64,000 bases of DNA from positions 1 to 64,000 of the forward strand of contig JADKHG010000008.1 of assembly GCA_016721875.1 (NCBI GenBank), written 5' to 3'. How positions within the stretch are numbered: position 1 is the stretch's first letter; each line of letters starts with the position of its first letter. The position numbers and the translations under genes were made by a program. Source of the DNA: Sphingomonadales bacterium (GTDB lineage: Bacteria; Pseudomonadota; Alphaproteobacteria; Sphingomonadales; Sphingomonadaceae). Shown in pieces: positions 18,727 through 27,350 of the stretch. A model generated the notes under the pieces. It was not told the DNA's origin and did not search any database. It worked only from the letters and a program-made list of their open reading frames with translations.

Positions 18727-18855
18727 CTAACGCTTCATATTTTCAAGGCCCGGCACCACACCGCGTTTGTCGGAAGGGGCTGAGGCATTGGTTTTTGGCT
18801 TTACGGCTTTGGGCTTGCGAACCTCTCGGTTCGATTTTTTCTGCGATTTCGCCAT
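18727..18855 (-). CDS. Tiny basic protein (42 residues)
   Basis: Very short, lysine-rich protein beginning MAKSQKKSNREVRKPKAVKP and ending GLENMKR. AAAGGT lies 7 bases before the ATG. Short proteins starting MAKxQxRSNRExxKPK are widespread in proteobacteria, so I consider it real despite its size. It may bind nucleic acid or the ribosome by charge alone, which is only inference. It is followed within 3 bases by the 76-residue gene. Confidence 0.65.
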   Translation of the reverse strand: MAKSQKKSNREVRKPKAVKPKTNASAPSDKRGVVPGLENMKR

Positions 18856-18901
18856 GGCATAGACCTTTCACGGTTCGATTATGGGAAGAGGGATGTGCCT
18901 G

Positions 18902-19801
18902 TCAGGCCGCGACACAGTCGGGTTGGTGCAAAAGGGGATCGGCTTTCGGTGATTGATAAACATTTGCCGCAGCGGTGCGCAGATGCGTTTCGAGCAAAGT
19001 CAGGATTTGCGGATCTGCTTCGGCATCGAATTTGCGGGCGAACAGATCGGTGCTATTCTGCAATTGCCCCAAATCGCGAACGTCATAATTGCGCGGGCGC
19101 AGCTTTATGTCGCCATCGGGCACCCAGTCGATCATCCGCAGATCATCGTTCATGACGATTCCTTGATCGCCGCTGTTCATGATCACGGTCTGGAAAAAGG
19201 CCTCATCGGCAATGAAGCTGTTGCGGTAAAATGTCTTGAACCGTTCTGCGCGCGGATCATGGCAGACAAATTCGCAGAAGCTGCGGGTTACCGCTTTCCA
19301 CTGCGTGCCTATGAACGGAGTGTCGCCGGACAGGAAGGGACGCGAAACGCCAGTGGCGTTCATCTTGCCATTTTCTTCGATGAAATGATGGCTGACCCGG
19401 TTCAGCGTGTCGGGGCGTTCCTTGGCCTGATCAAGCGCGCGGATAAATTGCTTGCCCGGATTGGCGGCAAAAAACTGGCGGATATAGTCTTGGCTCTTGA
19501 GCGGAAAATCCTGCCCCGACAAATTGATATAATGCGTCCAGTTCTCGCCCATTTCAAGCAGGCGGGCCATGCCGCGCAGTTCGGCCTCGACAAGGCTGTA
19601 TCCGCCCCACAGCGCATCCCTGGGTTCAAGCAAATCGACACCCTGATAGGGTGCGAGAAAGTCGGCAATCTCTTCAGACAGGGCGACGCCCGAGCTTTTG
19701 TCGACATGGATGACATAGTGGTTTCCCGGCGCGTAAATGGCCTGGAAAAGGCGTTTGAATTGTGCCGGATATCGATGCACAAGCAGAAAATAAGCAATCA
19801 T
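18902..19801 (-). CDS. GT14-family (core-2/I-branching-type) beta-glycosyltransferase
   Basis: 299-residue cytosolic glycosyltransferase. Typical GT14 segments: IAYFLLVHRYPAQFKRLFQ at the N-terminus, HVDKSSG, ALWGGYSLVEAELRGM, the YINLSGQDFPLKS motif, and FIADEAFFQTV with acidic residues. Bacterial members add beta-linked sugars to surface glycans or exopolysaccharide. A GAGG lies 8 bases before the ATG. It interrupts the conserved pdxJ-acpS junction and has 220 bases of non-coding sequence on its upstream side. Confidence 0.9.
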   Translation of the reverse strand: MIAYFLLVHRYPAQFKRLFQAIYAPGNHYVIHVDKSSGVALSEEIADFLAPYQGVDLLEPRDALWGGYSLVEAELRGMARLLEMGENWTHYINLSGQDFPLKSQDYIRQFFAANPGKQFIRALDQAKERPDTLNRVSHHFIEENGKMNATGVSRPFLSGDTPFIGTQWKAVTRSFCEFVCHDPRAERFKTFYRNSFIADEAFFQTVIMNSGDQGIVMNDDLRMIDWVPDGDIKLRPRNYDVRDLGQLQNSTDLFARKFDAEADPQILTLLETHLRTAAANVYQSPKADPLLHQPDCVAA

Positions 19802-20022
19802 GGGGCGGACCTCGTCAAACCGCCCATGTCAGGCTGTCGAAACCCCTGAGACGGCGATTGCGTTCCTGCCTCAGGAAAGCCAATCAAACAAATTTCTGAT
19901 CAAAAAGAGGCACCGCCGGACAGAATTGCGACCAAATGGGCGCAACAGCGTTTGCCTGATATGGTTATGATGGCAGCCTATTACAAGGCGAGGCGGTCGT
20001 TAATTCACGACGCTACCTACCC

Positions 20023-20763
20023 TCAACGCGCGGCATCCATCAATGTTCGCATCCGGCGCACGCTTTCTTCCAGCCCGATGAAGATTGCCTCACCCACCAG
20101 ATAATGGCCGATATTGAGCTCTGCGAGTTGCGGGATGGCGGCGATCGGCTGGACATTTTCGAAAGTCAGGCCGTGACCGGCATGGGGTTCGATGCCGTTT
20201 TTGACCGCGAGGGCGGCAGCGTCGGCGATGCGTTTCAGCTCGACCTCGATGCCCGCTGCATCGCCATCGAGCCACAGATGCGCGTAGCGTCCGGTGTGGA
20301 GCTCGACCACCGGCGCGCGCAGCCGCATCGCGGCCTCAATCTGGCGCGGGTCGGGTTCGATAAACAGGCTGACGCGGATATTGGCGTCGTTCAACCGCGA
20401 TACGATGGGGGCGAGGTGGTTATGCTGTCCGGCGGCGTCCAGCCCGCCTTCAGTAGTGCGTTCCTCGCGCCGTTCGGGAACGATGCAGGCGGCGTGCGGT
20501 TTGTGACGCAACGCGATTTCCAGCATTTCCTCGGTCGCCGCCATTTCAAGGTTCAAGGGCAGGTTGGTTGCCGCTTGAATACGCGCCAGATCGCTGTCGC
20601 GGATATGCCGCCGGTCCTCGCGCAGATGCGCAGTAATGCCATCGCCGCCGACTGCCGCCACAATTTCCGCTGCGCGCACCGGATCGGGATGGTCGCCCCC
20701 CCGCGCATTACGGATGGTGGCGACATGGTCGATGTTGACGCCTAGCCTCAATGCAGCGGACAT
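20023..20763 (-). CDS. pdxJ: Pyridoxine 5'-phosphate synthase
   Basis: 246-residue TIM-barrel enzyme that joins 3-amino-2-oxopropyl phosphate and deoxyxylulose 5-phosphate in vitamin B6 synthesis. Signatures: LGVNIDHVATIRNARGG at the N-terminus, GGDGITAHLREDRRHI, SLFIEPDP, VELHTGRYA and the C-terminal NIGHYLVGEAIFIGL. It starts 6 bases after the pyrE stop, forming a pyrE-pdxJ operon as in other alphaproteobacteria. Confidence 0.97.
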   Translation of the reverse strand: MSAALRLGVNIDHVATIRNARGGDHPDPVRAAEIVAAVGGDGITAHLREDRRHIRDSDLARIQAATNLPLNLEMAATEEMLEIALRHKPHAACIVPERREERTTEGGLDAAGQHNHLAPIVSRLNDANIRVSLFIEPDPRQIEAAMRLRAPVVELHTGRYAHLWLDGDAAGIEVELKRIADAAALAVKNGIEPHAGHGLTFENVQPIAAIPQLAELNIGHYLVGEAIFIGLEESVRRMRTLMDAAR

Positions 20764-20769
20764 GATCGC

Positions 20770-21351
20770 TTAGGCTTTCCGGCTGCCCGGCTTGACCGCA
20801 GGAATAGCAGCCAGTTCGGGCGGTACCTCTTCGGGCGCATAGGTCGGAAAGTTGAATTCGATCAACGGGAAGAAGGGTACGCCCAAATCGGCGGTGCCTG
20901 CCGAACGATCGACAACCGCTGCCGCTGCAATCACTTCGCCGCCCTCGGCTGTGATCGCCTTGATAGCTTCGCGCGATGACAGGCCGGTGGTGACGACGTC
21001 TTCGACCAGCAGAATTTTCTGCCCCGGCTGCAGGGCAAAACCGCGGCGCAGGCCGAACACGCCTTCGGGGCGTTCGACAAACATGGCGTCCACGCCCAGC
21101 GCGCGACCCATTTCGTGACCGATGATCAGCCCGCCCATCGCCGGTGACACCACCGCTTCGATCGCGGCTTTAATTTCGCGCGGGATTTTTTGCGCAATCG
21201 CCATTGCGATACGTCCAGCGCGTTCGGGGTTCATCAACACCCGTGCGCATTGCAGATAGTTTCCGCTATGGCGTCCCGAGGAGAGCAGAAAATGCCCTTC
21301 TAGCAAGGCGCTGGCAGCGCGAAATTCCGCCAGAATTTCGTCTTCGGTCAT
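20770..21351 (-). CDS. pyrE: Orotate phosphoribosyltransferase
   Basis: 193-residue enzyme converting orotate and PRPP to OMP in pyrimidine synthesis. The PRPP-binding loop ILLVEDVVTTGLSS and the FLLSSGRHSGNYLQC N-terminal segment are present. I start at ATG 21351 (MTEDEILAEFRAA); the frame runs 56 residues further upstream without homology. First gene of pyrE-pdxJ; divergent from the cytochrome oxidase operon, with 215 bases between the two starts. Confidence 0.96.
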   Translation of the reverse strand: MTEDEILAEFRAASALLEGHFLLSSGRHSGNYLQCARVLMNPERAGRIAMAIAQKIPREIKAAIEAVVSPAMGGLIIGHEMGRALGVDAMFVERPEGVFGLRRGFALQPGQKILLVEDVVTTGLSSREAIKAITAEGGEVIAAAAVVDRSAGTADLGVPFFPLIEFNFPTYAPEEVPPELAAIPAVKPGSRKA

Positions 21352-21566
21352 GATCGGGGGCAATCCTGTTTCTGTTCGTCGCTGCAAATGCAGCCTGATA
21401 TCCGCAATTAGGAGCAAAATAGCGGCAAAGAAATGCAAAAATTGGGGTTGAGGGTGCTTGAGGCTTGTGCCAAGCGCTCCTATAAGCCGCTCAAATTCGC
21501 GTCTGGCGGGTTGCCACATTCGATATTCTGGCGAAGATTTCGCACCAAGGTTACGGGGCTAAAGTA

Positions 21567-22652
21567 ATGAATATATTGAAAAAACTGGTTCTGGTGTTGG
21601 GGCTGGCTAGCATGCCCGCACTGGTTGCGGCGCAAGCGCCGAATCCCGCTCCTGCCCCGGCTGCTGCCGAAGCAAAAGCGGTTGCAGCCCCTGTTGCAAC
21701 GGCTCCGACGGTCGCTCCGGTGGCAGAAAAGGCCGCAACCGATGCTGCAAAACCTGCAGCAGCTACCGATGGTTCGCTCCCCGGTTATACCCCGATGAAG
21801 CCGACCCCGGGCGTCGGCATGCCGGTTGATCGCGGTGTCGACTTTCAGGACCAGTACAGCGCCAACGGCCATTATGCGAAATGGATCAACAATGTGGTGC
21901 TGCTGCCGTTGATCACGGTGATCGCGCTGCTCGTGCTGGCGCTGTTGCTGTGGGTGGTCGTTCGCTTCCGCCGCGCTGCCAACCCCAATCCGTCCAAAAC
22001 CACGCACAACACCGTGATCGAAATTGTCTGGACCTTGATCCCCGTTTTGATTCTGCTGGGCGTCGCCTATCCTTCGCTCGATCTGGTCGCCAAGCAGTTC
22101 AAGCCCGCACCGAAAGAGGCGGTCACGGTCAAAGTCACCGGCTACCAATGGTATTGGGGCTATGCCTATCCCGACCATGGCGGGTTCGAAGTGGTTTCGA
22201 ACATGCTCAAGGAAAAGGATGAGGTTAAACCCGGCGAACGCTTCCGCACCGACAATGACGGGCCCAAGCTGCTGGCTGCAGACAACCGTCTGGTCGTTCC
22301 CGCTGGCGTTCCGCTGCGTTTGCAGATCACCGCCGCTGATGTGATTCACAGTTTTGCTGTTCCGGCCTTCTGGTTCAAGCTTGATGCTGTTCCGGGACGT
22401 CTGAACGAAAAAGCGCTGACGATCGAAAAGCCCGGCGTTTATTTTGGCCAATGCTCCGAGCTTTGCGGCGCCCGCCATGCTTATATGCCGATTGTGGTTG
22501 ATGCACTGCCGCCCGAACAGTTCGCTGCCTGGGTGAAGGCAAAGGGCGGTGCAATGCCCGGCGAGAAGGCCGCTGACGCTGCTGCCGCGCCCGCTGCTCC
22601 CGCTGCAAACGACAATGCCAATGCTGCCGCACCCGCTGCGGCCACGAAATAA
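21567..22652 (+). CDS. coxB: Cytochrome c oxidase subunit II
   Basis: 361-residue CuA-bearing subunit of the aa3 oxidase. Signal peptide (about 1-22), then an unusually long Ala/Pro-rich linker to about residue 75, two membrane helices (about 111-135 and 150-172) and a periplasmic cupredoxin domain. The CuA ligands are in VIHSFAVPAF and GQCSELCGARHAYM. The last ~35 residues are an Ala-rich tail. It accepts electrons from cytochrome c and opens the cox operon. Confidence 0.97.
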   Translation: MNILKKLVLVLGLASMPALVAAQAPNPAPAPAAAEAKAVAAPVATAPTVAPVAEKAATDAAKPAAATDGSLPGYTPMKPTPGVGMPVDRGVDFQDQYSANGHYAKWINNVVLLPLITVIALLVLALLLWVVVRFRRAANPNPSKTTHNTVIEIVWTLIPVLILLGVAYPSLDLVAKQFKPAPKEAVTVKVTGYQWYWGYAYPDHGGFEVVSNMLKEKDEVKPGERFRTDNDGPKLLAADNRLVVPAGVPLRLQITAADVIHSFAVPAFWFKLDAVPGRLNEKALTIEKPGVYFGQCSELCGARHAYMPIVVDALPPEQFAAWVKAKGGAMPGEKAADAAAAPAAPAANDNANAAAPAAATK

Positions 22653-22676
22653 GATATAAGATAGAGGTCGACCATC

Positions 22677-24338
22677 ATGACGACGATTGCCGCACATCCA
22701 ACCGACCATCATGACCATGCGCATGATGATCACAAGCCCAGCTTTTTTGCGCGTTGGTTCATGTCGACCAACCATAAAGACATCGGCACGCTCTATCTGA
22801 TCTTCGCAATTTTTGCGGGCGTCATTGGTGGCTTGATTTCGGGGCTAATGCGTCTGGAACTGGCCGAACCCGGCATTCAGTATCTGACCAGCTGGGCGTC
22901 GATGATGAAGGGCTCGGGCGCTTCGCTCGATGAAGCCTATCATATGTGGAACGTGCTGATCACCGCGCACGGCCTGATCATGGTGTTCTTCATGGTCATG
23001 CCGGCAATCATTGGCGGTTTCGGCAATTGGTTTGTGCCGCTGATGATCGGCGCGCCCGACATGGCCTTCCCCCGGATGAACAATATCAGCTTCTGGCTGA
23101 CCGCTGTTGCCTTCATCATGCTGCTGGGCTCGACCTTCGTTCCTGGCGGTACCGGGCTTGGTGCCGGTACCGGCTGGACGGTCTATGCGCCGCTTTCAAC
23201 CTCTGGTTCGGTTGGCCCTGCGGTCGATATGGCGATCTTTTCGCTCCACTTGGCGGGTGCTGCCTCGATTTTGGGCGCAGTCAACTTCATCACCACCATC
23301 TTCAACATGCGCGCGCCGGGGATGACCTTGCACAAAATGCCGCTGTTTGTCTGGTCGGTGCTGGTCACAGCCTTCCTGCTACTGCTCTCGCTGCCCGTTC
23401 TGGCTGCGGCAATCACCATGCTGCTGGTGGACCGCAATTTCGGCGGTGCCTTCTTTGATGCTGCCGGTGGCGGTGACCCCGTTCTTTACCAGCATCTCTT
23501 CTGGTTCTTCGGCCACCCCGAAGTGTACATCATGATCCTGCCGGGCTTCGGCATCATCAGCCAGATCGTTGCAACTTTCAGCCGTAAGCCGGTCTTCGGT
23601 TATCTCGGCATGGCTTATGCGATGGTCGCCATTGGCGTGGTCGGTTTCGTCGTCTGGGCGCACCACATGTACACCACCGGGATGAGCGTCGAAGTGAAGA
23701 TGTACTTCACGGCGGCGACGATGGTGATCGCGGTGCCAACGGGTATCAAGATTTTCAGCTGGATCGCCACCATGTGGGGCGGCTCGCTCTCCTTCAAGAC
23801 TCCGATGGTCTGGGCGCTAGGCTTCATCTTCATGTTCACCGTTGGTGGCGTGACCGGCGTTGTCCTTGCCAATGGCGGCGTCGACGATAACCTGCACGAC
23901 ACCTATTATGTGGTCGCGCACTTCCACTATGTGCTGTCGCTGGGCGCGGTGTTCGCGCTGTTCGCGGGCTTCTATTACTGGTTCGGCAAAATGTCGGGTC
24001 GGATGCTCAACGAATTCCTCGGCCATCTGCATTTCTGGGTGTTCTTCGTCGGCGTGAACATGCTGTTCTTCCCGATGCACTTCCTCGGTCAGCAGGGCAT
24101 GCCGCGTCGCTATCCTGACTATCCCGATGCCTTTGCACACTGGAACGAAATTGCCTCTTATGGCTATGCGGTTCTGGGCGTTGGCGTATTGATCTTCTTC
24201 GTCAATGTGTTCTGGTCGCTCGCGGCTGGTCGCAAGGCGGAAGGCAATTATTGGGGTGAAGGTGCGACCACGCTCGAATGGACATTGTCGAGCCCGCCGC
24301 CGTTCCACCAGTTCGAAACGCTGCCGGTTATCAAATAA
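22677..24338 (+). CDS. coxA: Cytochrome c oxidase subunit I
   Basis: 553-residue catalytic subunit with twelve membrane helices holding haem a and the haem a3-CuB centre. Key segments: the low-spin haem His in ITAHGLIMVFFMVMP, the CuB His-Tyr pair in GHPEVYIMILPGFG, the two CuB histidines in WAHHMYTTGM, and the haem ligands in VAHFHYVLSLGAVF. Length and start are normal. Separated from coxB by 24 bases; a strong hairpin follows the stop. Confidence 0.98.
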   Translation: MTTIAAHPTDHHDHAHDDHKPSFFARWFMSTNHKDIGTLYLIFAIFAGVIGGLISGLMRLELAEPGIQYLTSWASMMKGSGASLDEAYHMWNVLITAHGLIMVFFMVMPAIIGGFGNWFVPLMIGAPDMAFPRMNNISFWLTAVAFIMLLGSTFVPGGTGLGAGTGWTVYAPLSTSGSVGPAVDMAIFSLHLAGAASILGAVNFITTIFNMRAPGMTLHKMPLFVWSVLVTAFLLLLSLPVLAAAITMLLVDRNFGGAFFDAAGGGDPVLYQHLFWFFGHPEVYIMILPGFGIISQIVATFSRKPVFGYLGMAYAMVAIGVVGFVVWAHHMYTTGMSVEVKMYFTAATMVIAVPTGIKIFSWIATMWGGSLSFKTPMVWALGFIFMFTVGGVTGVVLANGGVDDNLHDTYYVVAHFHYVLSLGAVFALFAGFYYWFGKMSGRMLNEFLGHLHFWVFFVGVNMLFFPMHFLGQQGMPRRYPDYPDAFAHWNEIASYGYAVLGVGVLIFFVNVFWSLAAGRKAEGNYWGEGATTLEWTLSSPPPFHQFETLPVIK

Positions 24339-24347
24339 ACGGCGGCC

Positions 24348-24386
24348 AAATCCCCGCCCTATGGTCAGTCCGTGGGGCGGGATTTT
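24348..24386 (+). terminator. Hairpin with short T run between coxA and ctaB
   Basis: Near-perfect inverted repeat AAATCCCCGCCC (24348-24359) against GGGCGGGATTT (24375-24385) with one bulge, ending in TTTT. It lies 10 bases after the coxA stop and before the ctaB start. It could act as a partial terminator or 3'-end stabiliser that makes more coxBA than assembly-factor mRNA. Strength and function are inferred. Confidence 0.6.
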
Positions 24387-24398
24387 GGAAATGACAGA

Positions 24399-25304
24399 AT
24401 GACAAGCGTGACAACGGACATCAGTCTTCCTGCCGATTGGCGGGATTTCTGGGCGCTGACCAAGCCCCGGGTGATGTCGCTTGTCGTGTTCACCGCGCTC
24501 TGCGGCCTGCTGGCGGCACCGGGATCGATCCATCCGATACTCGGCTTTACCGCGATCCTGTGCATCGCGGTCGGTGCGGGTGCGTCAGCCGCGCTCAACC
24601 AATGGTATGAAGCCGACATCGACGCCAAGATGAAACGGACCGCGAACCGTCCATTGCCTGCGGGCCGGATGGATCGCGAATCGGCGTTTCAGTTCGGCAT
24701 CGGGCTGTCGGCCTTTTCGGTCGGGGTGATGGGGGTCGCGGTCAACTGGCTATCGGCGGGCATTCTTGCCTTTTCGATCTTCTTCTACGCCGTGGTTTAC
24801 ACCATCTGGCTGAAGCGCTCGACCCCGCAGAATATCGTGATCGGCGGCGCGGCCGGTGCCTTCCCGCCGGTAATCGGATGGGCAGCCGTGACCGGCGATG
24901 TCACTTTGCTGCCGGTGTTGATGTTCGCGCTGATCTTCCTGTGGACCCCTCCGCATTTCTGGTCGCTCGCGCTCTATGTAAAGCCCGACTATGCCGCTGC
25001 GGGTGTGCCGATGATGCCGGTAACCGCCGGGCAAAAATCGACGCGAAACCAGATTTTCTTTTACAGCTGGATCATGGCGGCGTCTGCACTCGCACCATGG
25101 GCGCTGGGCATGACCGGGCTGATCTACGGCATCCCGGCGATGCTGTTGACTTTGGTATTTCTCGCTCTGGCCTTTTCGGTGTGGCGCAATCCGGCGATGG
25201 AAACCAGCGCGATGAAGCCTGAAAAGCGCCTGTTCGGCTGGTCGATCCTTTACCTGTTCCTGATGTTCGCATTGCTGGCTGTGGACCGGATGGTGCTGGC
25301 ATGA
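24399..25304 (+). CDS. ctaB: Protohaem IX farnesyltransferase (haem O synthase)
   Basis: 301-residue UbiA-family enzyme with about nine membrane helices that farnesylates haem B to haem O for the oxidase. Signatures: LTKPRVMSLVVFTALCG near the N-terminus, the Asp-rich motif NQWYEADIDAKMKRTANRPLP and the second motif FLWTPPHFWSLALY. I start at ATG 24399, since the longer GTG-initiated frame begins inside the hairpin. Its stop overlaps the next small gene by 4 bases. Confidence 0.96.
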   Translation: MTSVTTDISLPADWRDFWALTKPRVMSLVVFTALCGLLAAPGSIHPILGFTAILCIAVGAGASAALNQWYEADIDAKMKRTANRPLPAGRMDRESAFQFGIGLSAFSVGVMGVAVNWLSAGILAFSIFFYAVVYTIWLKRSTPQNIVIGGAAGAFPPVIGWAAVTGDVTLLPVLMFALIFLWTPPHFWSLALYVKPDYAAAGVPMMPVTAGQKSTRNQIFFYSWIMAASALAPWALGMTGLIYGIPAMLLTLVFLALAFSVWRNPAMETSAMKPEKRLFGWSILYLFLMFALLAVDRMVLA

Positions 25305-25453
25305 GCGAACAGCCCGAAATGCTGACCCCCGAACAATCGGCTCAGGTGCGTGCGCGCCAAAAGGGGCGGGCCAAAATATTGGGATTGATCCTTGGTGCGC
25401 TCGCCATACTTTTCTACGCGATAACGATTGTTAAGATCGGGGCCGGATCATGA
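25301..25453 (+). CDS. 50-residue single-pass membrane protein of the cox operon (CoxF-like)
   Basis: Short gene with 4-base ATGA overlaps on both sides (with ctaB and with ctaG), which is strong evidence that it is translated. The protein has a charged N-terminus (MSEQPEMLTPEQSAQVRARQ), a short KGRAK segment and one hydrophobic helix at about 26-44. Small proteins of this kind sit between ctaB and ctaG in many alphaproteobacteria and are annotated as CoxF or as hypothetical. A role in oxidase assembly is inferred from position only. Confidence 0.8.
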   Translation: MSEQPEMLTPEQSAQVRARQKGRAKILGLILGALAILFYAITIVKIGAGS

Positions 25454-26010
25454 CCGCGCTTACATCAACGCCCAACAATCTGCGCACCGCGTTAATGGCG
25501 GGCAGCATCGCGCTGGCAATGGTTGGAATGGGTTTCGCTTCGGTTCCGCTTTATCGCATCTTTTGCCAAGTCACGGGCTTTGGCGGTACCACAATGCGCA
25601 TCAGCGAAGCGGAAGCCGCGACGGTTCAGGCCGTCAACAAGACGATCGTTGTCCGTTTCGACGCCAATATGCGCGGGCTGCCTTGGGAGTTCAAACCCGA
25701 ACGACCCACCGAAACAGTCACCATCGGCGCGCGCGACATGACGATTTTCCTTGCGAAAAATCTGTCCGATCATCCAGTGACCGGAACCGCGACCTTCAAT
25801 GTCAGCCCCGCACAGGCCGGACAATATTTCAGCAAGGTGCAATGCTTCTGCTTTACCGAGCAGACGCTGAAACCCGGCCAGCAATTGCGCATGCCGGTGG
25901 TTTATTATGTCGATCCGAAGATTCTTGACGATCCTGATACCAAGGATGTCGAGGAAATCACGCTAAGCTATACCTTCTACCCGGTGGACGAGCCGGGGAA
26001 GGGAAGCTAA
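25450..26010 (+). CDS. ctaG: Cytochrome c oxidase assembly protein CtaG (Cox11)
   Basis: 186-residue copper chaperone that delivers CuB to subunit I. One N-terminal membrane helix (about 13-33), then a periplasmic beta-sandwich with VPLYRIFCQVTGFGGT and the copper-binding CFCF motif in VQCFCFTEQTL. Length is normal for Cox11. Overlaps the 50-residue gene by 4 bases and lies 43 bases before coxC. Confidence 0.96.
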   Translation: MTALTSTPNNLRTALMAGSIALAMVGMGFASVPLYRIFCQVTGFGGTTMRISEAEAATVQAVNKTIVVRFDANMRGLPWEFKPERPTETVTIGARDMTIFLAKNLSDHPVTGTATFNVSPAQAGQYFSKVQCFCFTEQTLKPGQQLRMPVVYYVDPKILDDPDTKDVEEITLSYTFYPVDEPGKGS

Positions 26011-26053
26011 GGCTAAACCAGATACGTAGAGTCAGGGAATAGGGAAGCAAGTC

Positions 26054-26944
26054 ATGGCCGGTGCCAAGAACCACGATTATCATATCCTTCCGCCGAGCAT
26101 CAATCCGCTGATCGGATCGTTTGCGGCGCTCACCATGTTCTTCGGACTGGTGATGATGTTCCAGCCCAAGGTGTTTGGCGGCTATGGCAGCCTTGTATTT
26201 GGTGGTGGCCTGATCGCTGTGCTCTACACTTTCTGGACATGGTGGTCGGACGTTATCAAGGAAGCCCATGCCGGCGACCATACCCCGGTGGTTTCGTTGC
26301 ACCTGCGCTATGGTATGATCCTGTTCATTGCCTCTGAAGTGATGTTCTTCGTTGGCTGGTTCTGGGCATGGTTCGACTTTTCGCTGTTCCCGGTGCCGCT
26401 GGAAATCGTCCGTGATCCCGAAACGCATGCGCTGACCATCACCAACCTGTTTGGTCAGGATGGCGCGGCGGCTGCAACGCAGTTTCCGGCAAAGGGCATG
26501 GAAGTGTTCGACGCCTTTTCGCTGCCTTTGCTCAACACGCTGATCCTGCTTTGCTCGGGCACCACGGTCACCTGGGCACACCACGCGCTGATCCACGGCG
26601 ACCGCAAGGGATTGATCAATGGCTTGTGGGTCACGGTCATTCTCGGCGCGCTGTTCTCGTGCATTCAGGCTTATGAATATTCGTCTGCGCCCTTCCCCTT
26701 CGGCGGACTGAACTATGGCTCTGCCTTTTACATGGCGACCGGTTTCCACGGCTTCCACGTGCTTGTCGGAACGATCTTCCTGATCGTTTGCCTCGCCCGT
26801 GCCTATGCCGGTCACTTCACGCCGAAGCAGCATTTCGGTTTCGAAGCGGCAGCATGGTATTGGCACTTCGTCGATGTCGTATGGCTGTTCCTCTTTGTCG
26901 TCGTCTATGTCTGGGGCGGCTGGGGCGCGCCGGTCCACGCCTGA
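26054..26944 (+). CDS. coxC: Cytochrome c oxidase subunit III
   Basis: 296-residue seven-helix subunit of the aa3 oxidase. Typical segments: YHILPPSINPLIGSFAAL at the N-terminus, SEVMFFVGWFWAWF, TVTWAHHALIHGD, GFHGFHVLVGTIFL, and the C-terminal WYWHFVDVVWLFLFV. A short GGGAA site precedes the ATG. It is followed 10 bases later by the DUF983 gene, whose 5' end contains a large hairpin. Confidence 0.97.
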   Translation: MAGAKNHDYHILPPSINPLIGSFAALTMFFGLVMMFQPKVFGGYGSLVFGGGLIAVLYTFWTWWSDVIKEAHAGDHTPVVSLHLRYGMILFIASEVMFFVGWFWAWFDFSLFPVPLEIVRDPETHALTITNLFGQDGAAAATQFPAKGMEVFDAFSLPLLNTLILLCSGTTVTWAHHALIHGDRKGLINGLWVTVILGALFSCIQAYEYSSAPFPFGGLNYGSAFYMATGFHGFHVLVGTIFLIVCLARAYAGHFTPKQHFGFEAAAWYWHFVDVVWLFLFVVVYVWGGWGAPVHA

Positions 26945-26954
26945 TCGGGCGGAT

Positions 26955-27350
26955 ATGACGGAAATCCAAAATAAGGAAGGGCAGCCTGGCTTGGTTCAGG
27001 CTGCCCTTCTTGGTCTCTGCCCCGAATGCGGAGCCAAAACGCTCTATGGCGGGCCGGCGAGCTTCTCGGACAAATGCAGCGCCTGCGGGCTCGACTATTC
27101 GTCGTTCAATGTCGGTGACGGTCCGGCGGCGATTCTGACATTGGTGCTTGGCGCGTTGATCGGCGCGCTGGCGATCAGCTTCGACATTGCGGTTCGTCCA
27201 CCCTTTTGGGTGCATGTGATCATCTGGGTGCCGCTAACCTGCCTGATGGTGGTCGCGTCGCTGCGCGTGACCAAAGGCGCGCTGCTGATTGCCGAACATC
27301 GCAATCGAGCGGTAGAGGGCAAGCTGGCGGAGCAGGACGAGGAGGCGTGA
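26955..27350 (+). CDS. DUF983 zinc-ribbon membrane protein
   Basis: 131 residues: an N-terminal zinc-ribbon with CPECG (about residues 23-27) and CSACG, then two membrane helices (about 55-77 and 83-102) and a charged tail. DUF983 proteins are found in cox operons of alphaproteobacteria, but their function is not established. The ATG at 26955 has only a weak ribosome-binding site; TTG 26991, inside the loop of a hairpin, is an alternative start that still keeps the CPECG motif. Its stop overlaps the SURF1 start by one base. Confidence 0.88.
   Translation: MTEIQNKEGQPGLVQAALLGLCPECGAKTLYGGPASFSDKCSACGLDYSSFNVGDGPAAILTLVLGALIGALAISFDIAVRPPFWVHVIIWVPLTCLMVVASLRVTKGALLIAEHRNRAVEGKLAEQDEEA
26976..27009 (+). 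terminator. 13-bp perfect hairpin at the 5' end of the DUF983 gene
   Basis: Perfect inverted repeat: GAAGGGCAGCCTG (26976-26988) and CAGGCTGCCCTTC (26997-27009) around an 8-base loop, about 30 bases after the coxC stop. There is no U run. It may protect or end the coxC transcript, or limit translation of the DUF983 gene. It lies inside the reading frame if the ATG at 26955 is used. Confidence 0.55.

Noticed and set aside
21480..22775. 431-codon open frame on the minus strand
   Set aside because: It lies opposite coxB; the product is low-complexity His/Arg/Gly with no motif, while the plus frame encodes an unmistakable CuA subunit.
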